Source: Zobellella denitrificans | GTDB taxonomy: Bacteria > Pseudomonadota > Gammaproteobacteria > Enterobacterales > Aeromonadaceae | DNA: 46,917 bases | NCBI RefSeq assembly: GCF_002237365.1 | Contig: NZ_NMUO01000020.1 | Coordinates: 1 to 46,917, forward strand | Direction of reading: 5' to 3' | In this document: piece after piece, positions 15,607-24,651 of the stretch | How the letters are laid out: each line of letters begins with the position of its first letter | Numbering within the stretch: the first letter of the stretch is position 1 | The notes under the pieces: model-generated | Told to the model about the DNA's origin: nothing | What the model saw: only the letters and a program-made list of their open reading frames with translations | Database searches by the model: none | Program-made: the position numbers and the translations under genes

Positions 15607-16878
15607 ATGAAGACAGAGTCCATCGCGATCATCGGCGCCGGCATCATCGGCGTCACCTCCGCCTACCTGCTCGCCCGTGCCGGCTATCGGGTGATGCTGC
15701 TGGACGCGGACGAGGGGCCCGCCCTCGGCACCAGTTTCGCCAACGGGGCCCAGTTGAGCTACTCCTATACCGACGCCATGGCCTCGCCGGGCCTGGTGGC
15801 CAAGATGCCCCGGATATTGCTGGGCCGGGATCCCGCCTTCCGGGTACGGATGTCGGCGGACGGACAACTGCTGCGCTGGGGCGGCCGCTTCCTGCTGCAC
15901 GCCCGGGCGAGCCGGGAAGAGCGCAATACCCGCAATATACTGCGGCTCGCCCTGCATTCGCGGGACAGGCTGCATGAGCTAATGGAAGAGTGTGAACTCG
16001 GGTTCGATCACCGGCCTTCGGGCAAGCTGCACCTCTACGGCAGCCGCCAGGATCTGGAGCAGGCCGCCGCCCGGGTCCGGCAGAAAGGAGAGTGGGGCTG
16101 CCCGCAGCGGGTGCTGGACTGGCGGCAGTGCCTGGCGCTCGAACCCGGTCTGGCCCAGCTGGCCGTCCCCATGGCCGGCGGGGTCCATTCCCCCCTCGAC
16201 GAGGTGGGCGACTGCCACCGGTTCGCCCTCGCCCTGCTGGACCGGCTGCGCCAACAGCCAGGGTTCGAAGCGCATTATCACTGCCGGGTTCACCGCCTGC
16301 ACAAAGAGGGGAACCGCATCACCGGGCTGGACACCAGCCAGGGCAGTATCACCGCCGACGCCTACCTGCTCGCCACCGGCCCCGACAGCCTGGCGCTGGC
16401 CCGCGGCATCGGCCTGCATATTCCCATCTATCCGATCAAGGGCTACAGCATCACGGTGCCCGCCACCGAGCGGGCCCCGGCGGTGTGCATCACCGACGTG
16501 GACAACAAGGTGGTGTTCGCCCGCGTCGGCGACCGGCTGCGGGTGGCCGGCTGCGCCGATATCGTCGGTGACGATCGGACGCTGGACCAGGATCGCATCG
16601 CTCACCTGCTGCGGGTCTGCCGGCAACGCTTCCCCGAGGCCGGCGACTACGATCGCCTGCTCGACCGCTGGACCGGTTTCCGCCCGGTCACCCCCAGCAG
16701 CGCCCCCATCATCGGCCGGGCCGGGGCCGACAACCTCTACCTTAACCTGGGCCACGGCATGCTGGGCTGGACCCTGGCCATGGGCTCGGCCTCGCTGCTG
16801 GCGGCCCGGATCGGCGGCGACCCCGCTCCCATCGACGACAGCGGGCTGCGCCCGGCCGACCACGGCCTGGGCGGCTAG
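15607..16878 (+). CDS. FAD-dependent oxidoreductase, D-amino acid dehydrogenase (DadA)-like
   Basis: A 423-residue DAO-superfamily flavoprotein. The N-terminal [24 protein letters not shown] is the FAD-binding Rossmann motif, followed by an acidic strand end (LLDADEG). [20 protein letters not shown] near the C terminus is the DadA-type FAD contact. DadA oxidises D-amino acids to keto acids and ammonia and passes electrons to the respiratory chain at the inner membrane. Length (DadA about 432) and motifs fit, but opine or N-substituted amino acid oxidases look alike. GAGGTG precedes the ATG. It is the last gene of the TRAP operon and ends convergently on sbcC, sharing the tetranucleotide CTAG. 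Confidence 0.85.
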   Translation: MKTESIAIIGAGIIGVTSAYLLARAGYRVMLLDADEGPALGTSFANGAQLSYSYTDAMASPGLVAKMPRILLGRDPAFRVRMSADGQLLRWGGRFLLHARASREERNTRNILRLALHSRDRLHELMEECELGFDHRPSGKLHLYGSRQDLEQAAARVRQKGEWGCPQRVLDWRQCLALEPGLAQLAVPMAGGVHSPLDEVGDCHRFALALLDRLRQQPGFEAHYHCRVHRLHKEGNRITGLDTSQGSITADAYLLATGPDSLALARGIGLHIPIYPIKGYSITVPATERAPAVCITDVDNKVVFARVGDRLRVAGCADIVGDDRTLDQDRIAHLLRVCRQRFPEAGDYDRLLDRWTGFRPVTPSSAPIIGRAGADNLYLNLGHGMLGWTLAMGSASLLAARIGGDPAPIDDSGLRPADHGLGG

Positions 16879-19800
16879 CTCACCGCGAATTCCGGTGCCA
16901 GCCGGCTCAGGCCCAGGCCCTGGCTCTTGCTCAGCCGGATCTGCACCGGCACCCGCTCCTTCAGCGCCTCGATATGGCTGATGATGCCGATCATCTTGCC
17001 GCTGGCGTTGAGGGCGTCGAGGGCGTCCAGGGCCACCTCCAGGGTCTCGGCGTCCAGGGTGCCGAAGCCCTCGTCGAGGAAGAGGGAGTCGATGCGGGTC
17101 TTGCTGCTGACCAGATCCGACAGCGCCAGCGCCAGCGCCAGGCTGACCAGGAAGCTCTCGCCGCCGGACAGGGTCTGGGTATCCCGGGCCGCGTCCGCCT
17201 GCCAGCCGTCGATCACCGCCAGCTCCAGCTCGCCGCCGTCCTTGCGGGCCAGCCGGTAGCGGCCGTGCAGCCGCGCCAGCCGGCGGTTGGCCAGGTGCAC
17301 CAGGTGCTCCAGGGTCAGCCCCTGGGCGAAGCGACGGTAGCGGGCCCCGTCGGCGGAGCCGATCAGACTGTTGAGTTGCTCCCAGTGATGCAGCTGCCGG
17401 CGTCCCCGCTCGATCTCGTCCAGCAGGGCCTGCTGCTGCCGGCGCTGGGCGGCGTCGTGCTCCAGCCGGCCGTCGAGCCGGCCCAACTGCTGCTGCAGCA
17501 GGTTGACGGCGTCCTGCTGTCGCCGCTCCCGGGCCTCCAGCTCCGCCAGCGGCGCCGGTGGCTGCGGCCCCAGTTGCTGCCAGGCCTGCTCGGCCTGGGC
17601 CAGCCGATCCGCGGCCAGCGCCCGCGCCTGTTGCAGGGCCTGCAGCCGCGCCTGCAACTGCTGGCGCTCGTCCTCCTCCAGCCGGGCGGCGATAAAGGCG
17701 GCCTCGTCGGCGAAGGGACTGGCGGCCAGAGCCTGCTGCCAGCTTGCCTGTGCGTCGCTCAGCTCCCGTTGCAACACCGCCAGTTGCTGTTGCTCCTGCT
17801 CCTGAATGGCCCCCTGGCGCTGCAGTTCGTCATTCAGGCTAGCCAGCCGTGTTTCCGCTTCCTGGGCCGCGGCCAGCGGATCTGCCGCCGTGACCGGCTC
17901 GCCATCGGGCAGCCCCAGCGCCTGCCAGCGCTGCTGCCAGCGCAGGAACAGGCTGCCCGCCTCGCTCAGGCTGACGGCCAACTGCTGGCGCTCCTCTTTC
18001 AAGCGGGTGACGGCGGCCTGCTGCTGCCGCCAGTGCTGCCATTGCTGCTCGGTCTGCTGCAACCAGTCCTGCCAGCTTGCGGGCTTTTGACCGACGCTGG
18101 CGGTCAGCCGTTGCTCCAGCTCCTTCCGCTGCTGCTCAATGGCCCGGCATTCTTCGTTCAGCTGCTGCTGTGCCCGCAGCAGGGTTTGCTGCTGCTGCTC
18201 CAGCAACTGTTGCCGGTGTTTAAGCCTGTCGGCCTGGGCAGTGGCGGCCTGTTTGGCCTGCTCCCCGCGGTTCAGGACGGTTTTGGCCGCATCCAGCTGT
18301 TCGGCCTGCTGCTCGAGCCGCGCCAGCTGTTGCCGGCGCTCGTCAAGTTGTGCTGGCCAGTGATCCGCATCCAGAGCCAGGGCCAGCAGCAGCGCGGCTT
18401 GCCGCGCGCCGTGCTCCGCCATGGCCCTGTCCAGCTGCTGCAGCCGCAGCCTGATCTGCTCCAGCACCGCCTTGCGCTCCGCCTGCAGAGCGCTCAGTCT
18501 CTGGCCCTGCTGCTCCATCTTTTCCAGCTCGGCGCTCTTTTGCTGCAATTCGGTTGCCGTGCTGCCATCCAGGTTCCGATACGCCTCGATGGCCGGATGA
18601 GACTCGCTGCCACACAGCGGGCAGGCTTCGCCGGGCTGCAACTGCGCCCGGTGTTGTTCCAGGGAGCGGATCAGCTTTTCCTGCTCCAGCAAGCGGGTTT
18701 TGTCCTTCACCTGCTCCTGGAGCACGCGGTACTGCTCACGGGCCTGTTCCAGTTGCTGCTCGCCCTGTCGCCATTCCGGCTCCATCCGGGCCTGCTTTTG
18801 CTGCTCCTGTTGCCGCTCGTGCTGCAGCTCCCGCAGCCGGTCGACACTTTGCTGCAGGGTCAGCCAGTCTGGCTGCTGCCCGCGCAATTGCTGAAGGCGC
18901 GCCTTCAGCTCCGGCTCGGTGAGCGCGCCCAGAATATTGGCCAGTGCCTGCTGTTGTTGCCGGTATTGTGCTTCCGCCTGTTGCTCGGCCTGCTGCGCCT
19001 GCTGCTGTTGCTGTGCCAGCACTTGCCGGTCATGCTCAAGCCGCTGTTGTTCATCGCCCTGCTGCTGCTGCCGCAGCCGCGCCTTGTGAGCCTGCTGCTG
19101 CAGCCGGTCGAGCTGCTCCACACTGGCGCACCAGCCCGCCAGCTGCTCGCCCAAGCGTTCACCGGCGGCGTTGGCGGCCATGGCCTCGGCCAGCCCTTGC
19201 TGTTGCCGCTCCAGTTCGGCGTCCCGGGCCTGCAAGGCCTGATGGTGCTGGTGGCTGAACGACAGTCCCTGCCAGCTGTGCCGGCGGCGCTCAGCCGTCA
19301 GGGTGGCCAGCCCGGCCTCGCGCCGCTCCAGCTGGGCCGCCAGGGTGCCGAGCCGCGCCTGGTGCTGTTGCAGCTGTTGCCATTGCGGATACAAGCGGGC
19401 GGCCGGCTCGCTCTGCCGCAGCCGCTGTTGTTCGTCAGCCGCGTCGTTCAGGGCGGCCAGGGCCTGTTGCTGCTCCCGGCGGGCGGCAACCCGCTGTTGC
19501 TCGCAGTGATCCCACTGGCGGCGGCGCTGCAGCTCGGCCCGGGTTTGCCGCAACCCCTCTTGCTGCCCGGCCAGCTCGGTGCCTGTCCCGGCCCGCTCCT
19601 GCTCGATGCTCTGCCGTTCCTCCTCGCTCAGCAGCGCCACGCCCTGGGCCCTGGCCTCCTGTTGCGCCAGGGCGGCCCTGTGCTCCCGGGTCTGCTCGAA
19701 CACCCGCTGGGAAATGCGCGCGTAGATGTCGGTGCCGGTCAGCTCCTCCAGCAGTTCCGCCCGCTCGTTGGCGTCCGCGTGCAAAAAGGCGGCGAAGCCA

Positions 19801-20264
19801 CCCTGGGCCAGCAGCATGGACTTGGTGAAGCGGCCGAAGTCGAGCCCGGTCAGTTGCTCGGTGAGTTTCAACTTGTCGTTGATCTTGTCGGTCAGGATCT
19901 CGCCGCTCCGCTTCGCCAGCTCCACCCTGGGCGCCTGCAGCTTGCCGTCGCTCTTGTCCCGGGCCCGGCGCTGGCTCCAGAAGGCGCGGTAGCCTTCTCC
20001 TTTCACCTCGAATTCCACCTCCGCCAGGCAGTCGGCGGTATGGCGGGTCATCAGCTCGTTGCCGCCGGCGGAGATCACCTTCATCCGCGGTGTCTGGTGA
20101 TAAAGCGCCAGGCAGATGGCGTCCAGCAGGGTGGTCTTGCCGGCCCCGGTGGGCCCGGTGATGGCGAACAGGCCGCTGTCCAGGAAGGGTTCCCGGGTAA
20201 AGTCGATTTTCCATTCGCCCTTGAGGGAATTCAGGTTCTTCAGCCTGAGGGTCAGGATTTTCAT
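16875..20264 (-). CDS. sbcC: Exonuclease subunit SbcC
   Basis: A 1129-residue SMC-like ATPase of the SbcCD (Mre11-Rad50 type) nuclease, which opens hairpins and processes DNA ends. In order: Walker [10 protein letters not shown] near residue 40; a very long coiled coil extremely rich in Gln; a zinc hook CPLCG around residues 548-551 at the coil tip; the second coil; an [20 protein letters not shown] signature; and Walker [12 protein letters not shown]. Length is close to E. coli SbcC (1048) with a slightly longer coil. Its ATG overlaps the sbcD stop by 4 bp. Its TAG stop shares CTAG (16875-16878) with the stop of the convergent DadA-like gene. Confidence 0.97.
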   Translation of the reverse strand: MKILTLRLKNLNSLKGEWKIDFTREPFLDSGLFAITGPTGAGKTTLLDAICLALYHQTPRMKVISAGGNELMTRHTADCLAEVEFEVKGEGYRAFWSQRRARDKSDGKLQAPRVELAKRSGEILTDKINDKLKLTEQLTGLDFGRFTKSMLLAQGGFAAFLHADANERAELLEELTGTDIYARISQRVFEQTREHRAALAQQEARAQGVALLSEEERQSIEQERAGTGTELAGQQEGLRQTRAELQRRRQWDHCEQQRVAARREQQQALAALNDAADEQQRLRQSEPAARLYPQWQQLQQHQARLGTLAAQLERREAGLATLTAERRRHSWQGLSFSHQHHQALQARDAELERQQQGLAEAMAANAAGERLGEQLAGWCASVEQLDRLQQQAHKARLRQQQQGDEQQRLEHDRQVLAQQQQQAQQAEQQAEAQYRQQQQALANILGALTEPELKARLQQLRGQQPDWLTLQQSVDRLRELQHERQQEQQKQARMEPEWRQGEQQLEQAREQYRVLQEQVKDKTRLLEQEKLIRSLEQHRAQLQPGEACPLCGSESHPAIEAYRNLDGSTATELQQKSAELEKMEQQGQRLSALQAERKAVLEQIRLRLQQLDRAMAEHGARQAALLLALALDADHWPAQLDERRQQLARLEQQAEQLDAAKTVLNRGEQAKQAATAQADRLKHRQQLLEQQQQTLLRAQQQLNEECRAIEQQRKELEQRLTASVGQKPASWQDWLQQTEQQWQHWRQQQAAVTRLKEERQQLAVSLSEAGSLFLRWQQRWQALGLPDGEPVTAADPLAAAQEAETRLASLNDELQRQGAIQEQEQQQLAVLQRELSDAQASWQQALAASPFADEAAFIAARLEEDERQQLQARLQALQQARALAADRLAQAEQAWQQLGPQPPAPLAELEARERRQQDAVNLLQQQLGRLDGRLEHDAAQRRQQQALLDEIERGRRQLHHWEQLNSLIGSADGARYRRFAQGLTLEHLVHLANRRLARLHGRYRLARKDGGELELAVIDGWQADAARDTQTLSGGESFLVSLALALALSDLVSSKTRIDSLFLDEGFGTLDAETLEVALDALDALNASGKMIGIISHIEALKERVPVQIRLSKSQGLGLSRLAPEFAVS

Positions 20265-21478
20265 GCCTCCTCCCCCAGCGCCGCCAGCACCTCGGCATGC
20301 AGCCCGTTCAGCGCGGCCAGATCCGCCTCCGCCAGGGTCTCCGCCGCCAGCCGCCGCGCAAACACCTGCTCCGGCGTCAGCTCGCTCAGGGTCTCGCGCT
20401 GCTCGGCCACCAGGGCCGCGGCCTGCTCCCGCCGCCCCCGGCGCACCAGCAGCACCTCCAGCGCCAGCCCCTCGGCCAGGGCCTGCACCCGGGGCTGCAG
20501 ATCGCTCAGGTAGTCGTCGCCGGTGACCGTCACCTCCAGCCAGACTGGCCGGTTTTCGCTGCCGTTAGCCGCCACATCGGCCATGGCTGCGCCCAGTTCC
20601 TGCAGGTTGCCGCCAATCCGGGCCAGCGGCTGGAACAGGGGTACCGGCAGCGGGGTCACCCGTTCCAGGCCCCCTCCGGCGAACTCCGCCAGCAGTACCT
20701 CCTTCTGCTGGCCAACTTCGTCGAAACTGAGGGGAATGGGCGAGCCGCAGTAGCGAACGTGCTCCAGTCCGGCCACCTTCTGGGGCCGGTGGATATGACC
20801 CAGGGCGATATAGTCGGCGGCGGGAAAGGCGGCGGCGGGAAACGCCTCCAGGGTGCCGATGTAGATCTCCCGCACCGAGTCGCTGCTGCTGGCCCCCACG
20901 GTGGCGAGGTGGCCGGTGGCGAGGATGGGCAGGGCCGCAGCCAGTTGCGCGCGCCGCCCTTCGGCCAGCTCGAACAGGGTCCGGTAGTGGTCGGCGATGG
21001 CCTGCTGCAGGGCCTGCTGCTTGTCCCGGCCGCTCTGGCCGGCCTGGCTTTCCAGCACCTCCCGGCTGCGGATAAAGGGCACGGCGCACAGCAGGGCGCC
21101 GGGCTCACCGTTTCGCCGGTGCAGGGTCAGCAGTTGCCGTTCCGGCTCGGCCAGCACCCCGGCGATCACCGACACGTTCAGGCAGCCGAGCAGTTCCCGG
21201 GACTCGTTGAGCATGGCCACCGAGTCGTGATTGCCGCCCAATACCACCAGATGGGCGCCGGTTCGCTGCAGCTCGACCACAAACTGGTTGTACAGCTCGC
21301 GCGCATAGCTCGGCGGCGTGCCGGTGTCGAACACGTCGCCGGCCAGGATGACCGCATCGACCCCGTGCCCTTCGACCTGCTCCACCAGCCAGCTCAGGAA
21401 GGCCCGGTGTTCGTCATAACGGTTCTTGCCCAGAAAATGCTGGCCCAGGTGCCAGTCGGAGGTGTGCAGTATGCGCAT
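20261..21478 (-). CDS. sbcD: Exonuclease subunit SbcD
   Basis: A 405-residue Mre11-type metallophosphoesterase, the nuclease subunit of SbcCD. Motifs in order: HTSDWHLGQ (residues 4-12), [19 protein letters not shown], and the ALGHIHRPQ histidines around residues 220-230. These bind two manganese ions. E. coli SbcD is 400 residues. The gene is first in the sbcDC operon with a 4-bp overlap onto sbcC. It is divergent from the EamA permease across about 130 bp. Confidence 0.97.
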   Translation of the reverse strand: MRILHTSDWHLGQHFLGKNRYDEHRAFLSWLVEQVEGHGVDAVILAGDVFDTGTPPSYARELYNQFVVELQRTGAHLVVLGGNHDSVAMLNESRELLGCLNVSVIAGVLAEPERQLLTLHRRNGEPGALLCAVPFIRSREVLESQAGQSGRDKQQALQQAIADHYRTLFELAEGRRAQLAAALPILATGHLATVGASSSDSVREIYIGTLEAFPAAAFPAADYIALGHIHRPQKVAGLEHVRYCGSPIPLSFDEVGQQKEVLLAEFAGGGLERVTPLPVPLFQPLARIGGNLQELGAAMADVAANGSENRPVWLEVTVTGDDYLSDLQPRVQALAEGLALEVLLVRRGRREQAAALVAEQRETLSELTPEQVFARRLAAETLAEADLAALNGLHAEVLAALGEEA

Positions 21479-21609
21479 GGCGGCTCTTGTGATTCTTGTG
21501 GTAACGGCTCAGCCGCTATTAAACCCGCTAAGGAGGCCGGGCGCAAATGCCCTTGGCGGGCGCAGAAAACTTGCTAGACTGGGCCTTTCTCCCGACATTC
21601 TGCCCGAAG

Positions 21610-22509
21610 ATGCCTTTTTCCTACGATTTTCTCGCCCTGGCGGCGGCCGCCTGCTGGGCGGTGGCCAGCCTGCTCTCGGCCAATGCCGCCCGCCACCTGG
21701 GCGCCTTCGCCTTTTCCCGCTGGCGGATGTTCTGCGTCAGCCTGATGCTGTGGTCGGTGGCCCTGCTTGGCGGTGGCTGGGCCAGCCTGAGTCCCCACAG
21801 TTTAGGCGTCATGGCCATTTCCGGGCTGATCGGGATCTTTATCGGCGATACCGCGCTGTTCGCCGCCATGAACCGGCTCGGTCCCCGCCGGGCCGGGGTG
21901 CTGTTCGCCACCCATGCCCTGTTTTCGGCCCTGCTCGGCTACCTGGTGTTCGGCGAGACCATCACCGGCCTGACCCTGCTCGGCTGCCTGCTGTTGGTGG
22001 GCGGGGTCATGACCGCCATCTTCTTCGGCAAGCGCGGCAACGACACCCATGCCTGGGAGCAGGATGACGGCAACCCCTGGCCCGGCGTCGGCCTGGGGCT
22101 GTTGTCGGCCCTGTGCCAGTCGGTGGCCACCCTGATGGTCAAACCGGTGATGATGGGCGAGATAGATCCGGTCGCCGCCTCGGCGGTACGCATGAGCACC
22201 GCCTTTGTCGCCCACCTGGCCCTGCTCTGGTGCGGCCTGGCGGTGGCCAGGCCGCTGCGCGCCATCAACTGGCCGGTGTTCGGCATGGTGGCGCTCAATG
22301 CCTTCCTGGCGATGGGCGTGGGCATGACGCTGATCCTGCTGGCCCTGCGTTACGGCGAGGTGGGCATGGTGGCCATGCTGAGCTCGGTCAGCCCGGTGCT
22401 GGTGCTGCCCTTGCTGTGGCTCGTGATGAAACGGCGGCCGGCCAATGGCGCCTGGCTGGGCGCCCTGGCCACCGTGGTGGGAACCGGGTTAATCGTGGCC
22501 CGGCATTAG
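21610..22509 (+). CDS. EamA/DMT-family permease
   Basis: A 299-residue inner-membrane protein with ten predicted helices in two EamA repeats, roughly residues 8-140 and 160-295. It has typical DMT segments such as GLIGIFIGDTALFAAMNRLGPRRAGVLFATHALFSALL and ALRYGEVGMVAMLSSVSPVLVLPLLW. Family members export amino acids or other metabolites; the substrate here is unknown. ATG at 21610 (MPFSYDFLAL) is chosen because the upstream in-frame ATG at 21547 adds a non-hydrophobic leader. A weak GAAG precedes it. The gene ends convergently on the GST gene with a 4-bp overlap (22506-22509). Confidence 0.88.
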   Translation: MPFSYDFLALAAAACWAVASLLSANAARHLGAFAFSRWRMFCVSLMLWSVALLGGGWASLSPHSLGVMAISGLIGIFIGDTALFAAMNRLGPRRAGVLFATHALFSALLGYLVFGETITGLTLLGCLLLVGGVMTAIFFGKRGNDTHAWEQDDGNPWPGVGLGLLSALCQSVATLMVKPVMMGEIDPVAASAVRMSTAFVAHLALLWCGLAVARPLRAINWPVFGMVALNAFLAMGVGMTLILLALRYGEVGMVAMLSSVSPVLVLPLLWLVMKRRPANGAWLGALATVVGTGLIVARH

Positions 22510-23126
22510 AGTTTAAGGCCTTCCTCGTCGAGGGCCTTGCGTACGCCCGGATCTTCCTTCATGTCCTGGAAGTGGCGGGCCAGGTGGGGATAGGGACCCA
22601 GCCCCTCGGGCAACACCAGGGTCGCCCAGTATTCAAGCGGAAAGGCGCAGGCGTCCACTATGCTCTTGTGCTCGTCCATGTACCAGGTGCGGCTGGCGAG
22701 GTGGTTGTCCATCCGTTGCAGGAAGCGGGCGACCCGCTCGGGCACGGCGGCCTTGATGGCATCGTGGGCGGCGAAGCTGCGATCACTGGTGTATTTCTGC
22801 GGCGCGAAATAGGGGACGAAGGTACTGTAGACATCGGTATTGAGAAAACTGAGCCAGTAGTCGCACTGGTATTGCAGCACCGGATCCGTACCCGGTCCCA
22901 GGTGTTCGCCTTCGGGGAGCCGGGACAGGTAACGCAGTATGGCGCTGTTCTGGTACAAGTGGCCGAGATCTTCCGTGAACAGCACGGGAACCGAGGCCAT
23001 ATAGTTGATTTTGAGAAACTCGGGGTCCCGGGTATCGGCCAGCTCCAGCTCATAGGGCAGGCCCAGCCAGGACAAGACGATATGGGGAGCAAGCGAGCTG
23101 GCGCCCGGCTTGTAATATAACTTCAT
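22506..23126 (-). CDS. Glutathione S-transferase family protein
   Basis: A 206-residue GST-fold protein. The N-terminal thioredoxin-like domain starts MKLYYKPGASSLAPHIVL; the Ser-Ser pair and Cys/Tyr region resemble beta-class and GstA-type bacterial enzymes. The SVPVLF cis-proline loop and YQNSAILRYL (glutathione gamma-Glu contact region) follow. The rest is the all-helical C-terminal domain. It would conjugate or reduce electrophiles with glutathione in the cytoplasm; the specific substrate is unknown. GGAGG precedes the ATG. It lies downstream of the marR gene in the same direction across 180 bp that hold strong secondary structure, so the MarR protein may control it. Confidence 0.88.
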   Translation of the reverse strand: MKLYYKPGASSLAPHIVLSWLGLPYELELADTRDPEFLKINYMASVPVLFTEDLGHLYQNSAILRYLSRLPEGEHLGPGTDPVLQYQCDYWLSFLNTDVYSTFVPYFAPQKYTSDRSFAAHDAIKAAVPERVARFLQRMDNHLASRTWYMDEHKSIVDACAFPLEYWATLVLPEGLGPYPHLARHFQDMKEDPGVRKALDEEGLKL

Positions 23127-23184
23127 TCGATGACCTCCTCGGGCGGCACGGCGACCGCTGCCTGTCTGAATAGGGTGAACGCGT

Positions 23185-23218
23185 CCGGCCTTGTACCGGT
23201 GTCACCGCTCAAGGCCGG
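23185..23218 (-). promoter_or_regulatory. Nested inverted repeats upstream of the GST gene
   Basis: CCGGCCTTG (23185-23193) pairs with CAAGGCCGG (23210-23218), a perfect 9-bp stem. The loop holds a second dyad, CGGTG-T-CACCG (23197-23207). This lies 59-92 bp upstream of the GST start. It could be a structured leader or, for the inner dyad, an operator. Confidence 0.45.
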
Positions 23219-23250
23219 CCTTTACTAATTATCAGCAGGAAATCGGGAAA

Positions 23251-23278
23251 TGGCGATGTCATCAATCTGTCATCGCCA
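23251..23278 (-). terminator. Possible terminator of marR
   Basis: TGGCGATG (23251-23258) and CATCGCCA (23271-23278) form a perfect 8-bp stem with a 12-nt loop. On the minus strand it is followed by TTTCCCGATTTCC. It lies 29 bp after the marR stop. The T-run is short, so activity is uncertain. Confidence 0.45.
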
Positions 23279-23306
23279 TCTGCAGGTCAAAAAGGTGAGA
23301 TGGGCC

Positions 23307-23840
23307 TCAGTCTTCCACCGCCAGCAGCATTTTTTTCAGCAGGGCGGCGAATTGCCGTTGCTCCTCGGCCGACAGGGCCGAGGCCAGCTCGGCCTCGGCG
23401 GCGAGGTGGTACTTGACCGCGTCCTCCACCACCCGGAAGCCTTCGTCGGTCAGGGTGACGATCACCCCCCTGCGATCGTGATCCGCCTGGGCCCGGGTAA
23501 CCAGGCCCCGGCTTTCCAGCCGATTGATGCGGTTGGTCAGGGCGCCGGAGGAGATCAGCACCATGGACTGCAACTGGTTGGGCGACAGCTGGAAATAGGG
23601 CGGGTGGCGACGCAGGGCGGCCAGCACGTCAAACTCCCCCACATTGAGGTCGTAGCGGGCCAGATCCTGCAGCACCCGGCGGGTAATAAAATATTCCAGC
23701 CGCACCACCCGACCGATCACCTCGGTACTCCCAAAGGCCAGATCGGGGCGAGCCCGCCGCCACAGGGTCACGATACGATCGATCTGATCCATGACCTGGG
23801 TGTCGTCCGGGCCGGTATTCTGCGTGTTGTTGTCGTTCAT
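23307..23840 (-). CDS. MarR-family transcriptional regulator
   Basis: A 177-residue MarR regulator, slightly longer than the usual 140-160. The winged helix core is visible (LNVGEFDVLAALRRHPPYFQLSPNQLQSMVLISSGALTNRINRLESRGLV), followed by the wing AQADHDRRGVIVTLTDEG. The RLESRGLVTR and DRRG elements are diagnostic. MarR proteins release DNA on binding phenolic or oxidising ligands and often control detoxification genes. The GST gene downstream in the same direction fits. The start at 23840 is preferred over the in-frame ATG at 23879, because 23879 lies inside a perfect operator-like dyad. Confidence 0.9.
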   Translation of the reverse strand: MNDNNTQNTGPDDTQVMDQIDRIVTLWRRARPDLAFGSTEVIGRVVRLEYFITRRVLQDLARYDLNVGEFDVLAALRRHPPYFQLSPNQLQSMVLISSGALTNRINRLESRGLVTRAQADHDRRGVIVTLTDEGFRVVEDAVKYHLAAEAELASALSAEEQRQFAALLKKMLLAVED

Positions 23841-23878
23841 TGTTGTCGGGTGCTCCGTGATGCTCGCAGCCATTTTCA

Positions 23879-23897
23879 TATCAAGAGAATATTGATA
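23879..23897. promoter_or_regulatory. MarR-type operator dyad
   Basis: TATCAA (23879-23884), N7, TTGATA (23892-23897): a perfect 19-bp inverted repeat of the size and AT-rich character typical of MarR boxes. It lies 39-57 bp upstream of the chosen marR start and faces the divergent cytochrome c5 gene, so the MarR protein probably represses its own promoter. Confidence 0.65.
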
Positions 23898-23992
23898 ATA
23901 ACATAAAGGATCCAGTCAGACCGCTGGCATCATGCCCCGGGACCGTACCCAAGTTGCTGTTTTTATGACCCGACACTCTTTTAGCCAGACCG

Positions 23993-24021
23993 TTTAATGA
24001 CCGCCGCACTTGGGGTATACT
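23993..24021 (+). promoter_or_regulatory. Promoter of the cytochrome c5 gene
   Basis: TTTAAT (23993-23998) and TATACT (24016-24021) with 17-bp spacing. The -10 box matches the consensus at 5 of 6 positions; the -35 is weak. It lies about 47 bp upstream of the GTG start. Confidence 0.55.
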
Positions 24022-24067
24022 CCGCGGGTTTAACGGAAACAAATAAGCCAACTGGGAGAATAAAAAG

Positions 24068-24499
24068 GTGAGCCTGTTAAGAAACCTGTTGCTTGCCGGT
24101 GTTGCCGCTGCCTCGCTGAGTGGCATGGCCTACGCCGCCAATGATATGTCGCCGGAAGCCATCGCCGAGCGCACCAAGCCGGTGGGCAGCGTCTATACCG
24201 CCGCCGATCTGGAAGGAATCGTGGACACCGCCGCCGGTAACAGCGGCGAGCCTGCCGCCCCGCGCAGCGGCGAGGCCGTGTATACCGCGGCCTGCGCCGC
24301 CTGCCATGCCACCGGCGCCGCCGGCGCTCCCATCAAGGGCGACGCCGACGCCTGGGGACCGCGCGTTGCCCAGGGCCGCGATACCCTGCTGAGCCACGCC
24401 CTCAACGGCTTCAACGCCATGCCGCCCCGCGGCGCCTGTGGCAATTGCTCCGACGAAGAGATCACCAACGCCGTCGACTATATGCTGGAAGCCCTCTGA
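24068..24499 (+). CDS. Monohaem cytochrome c5
   Basis: A 143-residue periplasmic c-type cytochrome. Residues 1-23 are a signal peptide (LLRNLLLAGVAAASLSGMAYA). The haem site is CAACH around residues 76-80, and Met in NAMPPRGACGNCSDEE is the distal ligand. The two extra Cys in GACGNCS form the disulfide typical of cytochrome c5. It would shuttle electrons to a terminal oxidase or another reductase. The start is GTG, preceded by GGGAG. It is a single-gene unit with its own promoter and a strong terminator, convergent with rep. Confidence 0.9.
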   Translation: MSLLRNLLLAGVAAASLSGMAYAANDMSPEAIAERTKPVGSVYTAADLEGIVDTAAGNSGEPAAPRSGEAVYTAACAACHATGAAGAPIKGDADAWGPRVAQGRDTLLSHALNGFNAMPPRGACGNCSDEEITNAVDYMLEAL

Positions 24500-24514
24500 G
24501 GCACCGCAGCCCAT

Positions 24515-24542
24515 AAAAAAGCCGCAGCAATGCGGCTTTTTT
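24515..24542. terminator. Bidirectional intrinsic terminator after cytochrome c5
   Basis: AAAAAAGCCGCA and TGCGGCTTTTTT arms with a 4-nt loop (24527-24530). There is a T-run in both directions, serving cytochrome c5 on plus and possibly rep on minus. Confidence 0.9.
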
Positions 24543-24551
24543 ATTGAAGAC

Positions 24552-24651
24552 AGCGAGGCGTGAAAGGTGAGGAGTGGGGAGAAAAAACATCGGACACACT
24601 TCCCTCCTCACACCTCACACCTCACACCTTACCCCTCACGCCAGCCTCACG
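24552..24651. repeat. Heptamer-periodic inverted array (GTGAGG type), first copy
   Basis: The left arm on plus reads AGCGAGG CGTGAAA GGTGAGG AGTGGGG (24552-24579), all in 7-bp register. The right arm on plus (24606-24640) reads three perfect CCTCACA units, then CCTTACC and CCTCACG. After 4 bp comes one more CCTCACG (24645-24651). Read on minus, the right arm gives TGTGAGG-type units, so the two arms are inverted. The rep stop codon (24647-24649) lies inside the last unit. The 15-mer GTGAAAGGTGAGGAG at 24560 recurs at 29419. Confidence 0.8.

Noticed and set aside
16974-20513. 1179-residue leucine-rich plus-strand open frame opposite sbcC
   Set aside because: sbcC is full of CAG glutamine codons whose complement reads CTG leucine, which explains both the length and the composition.
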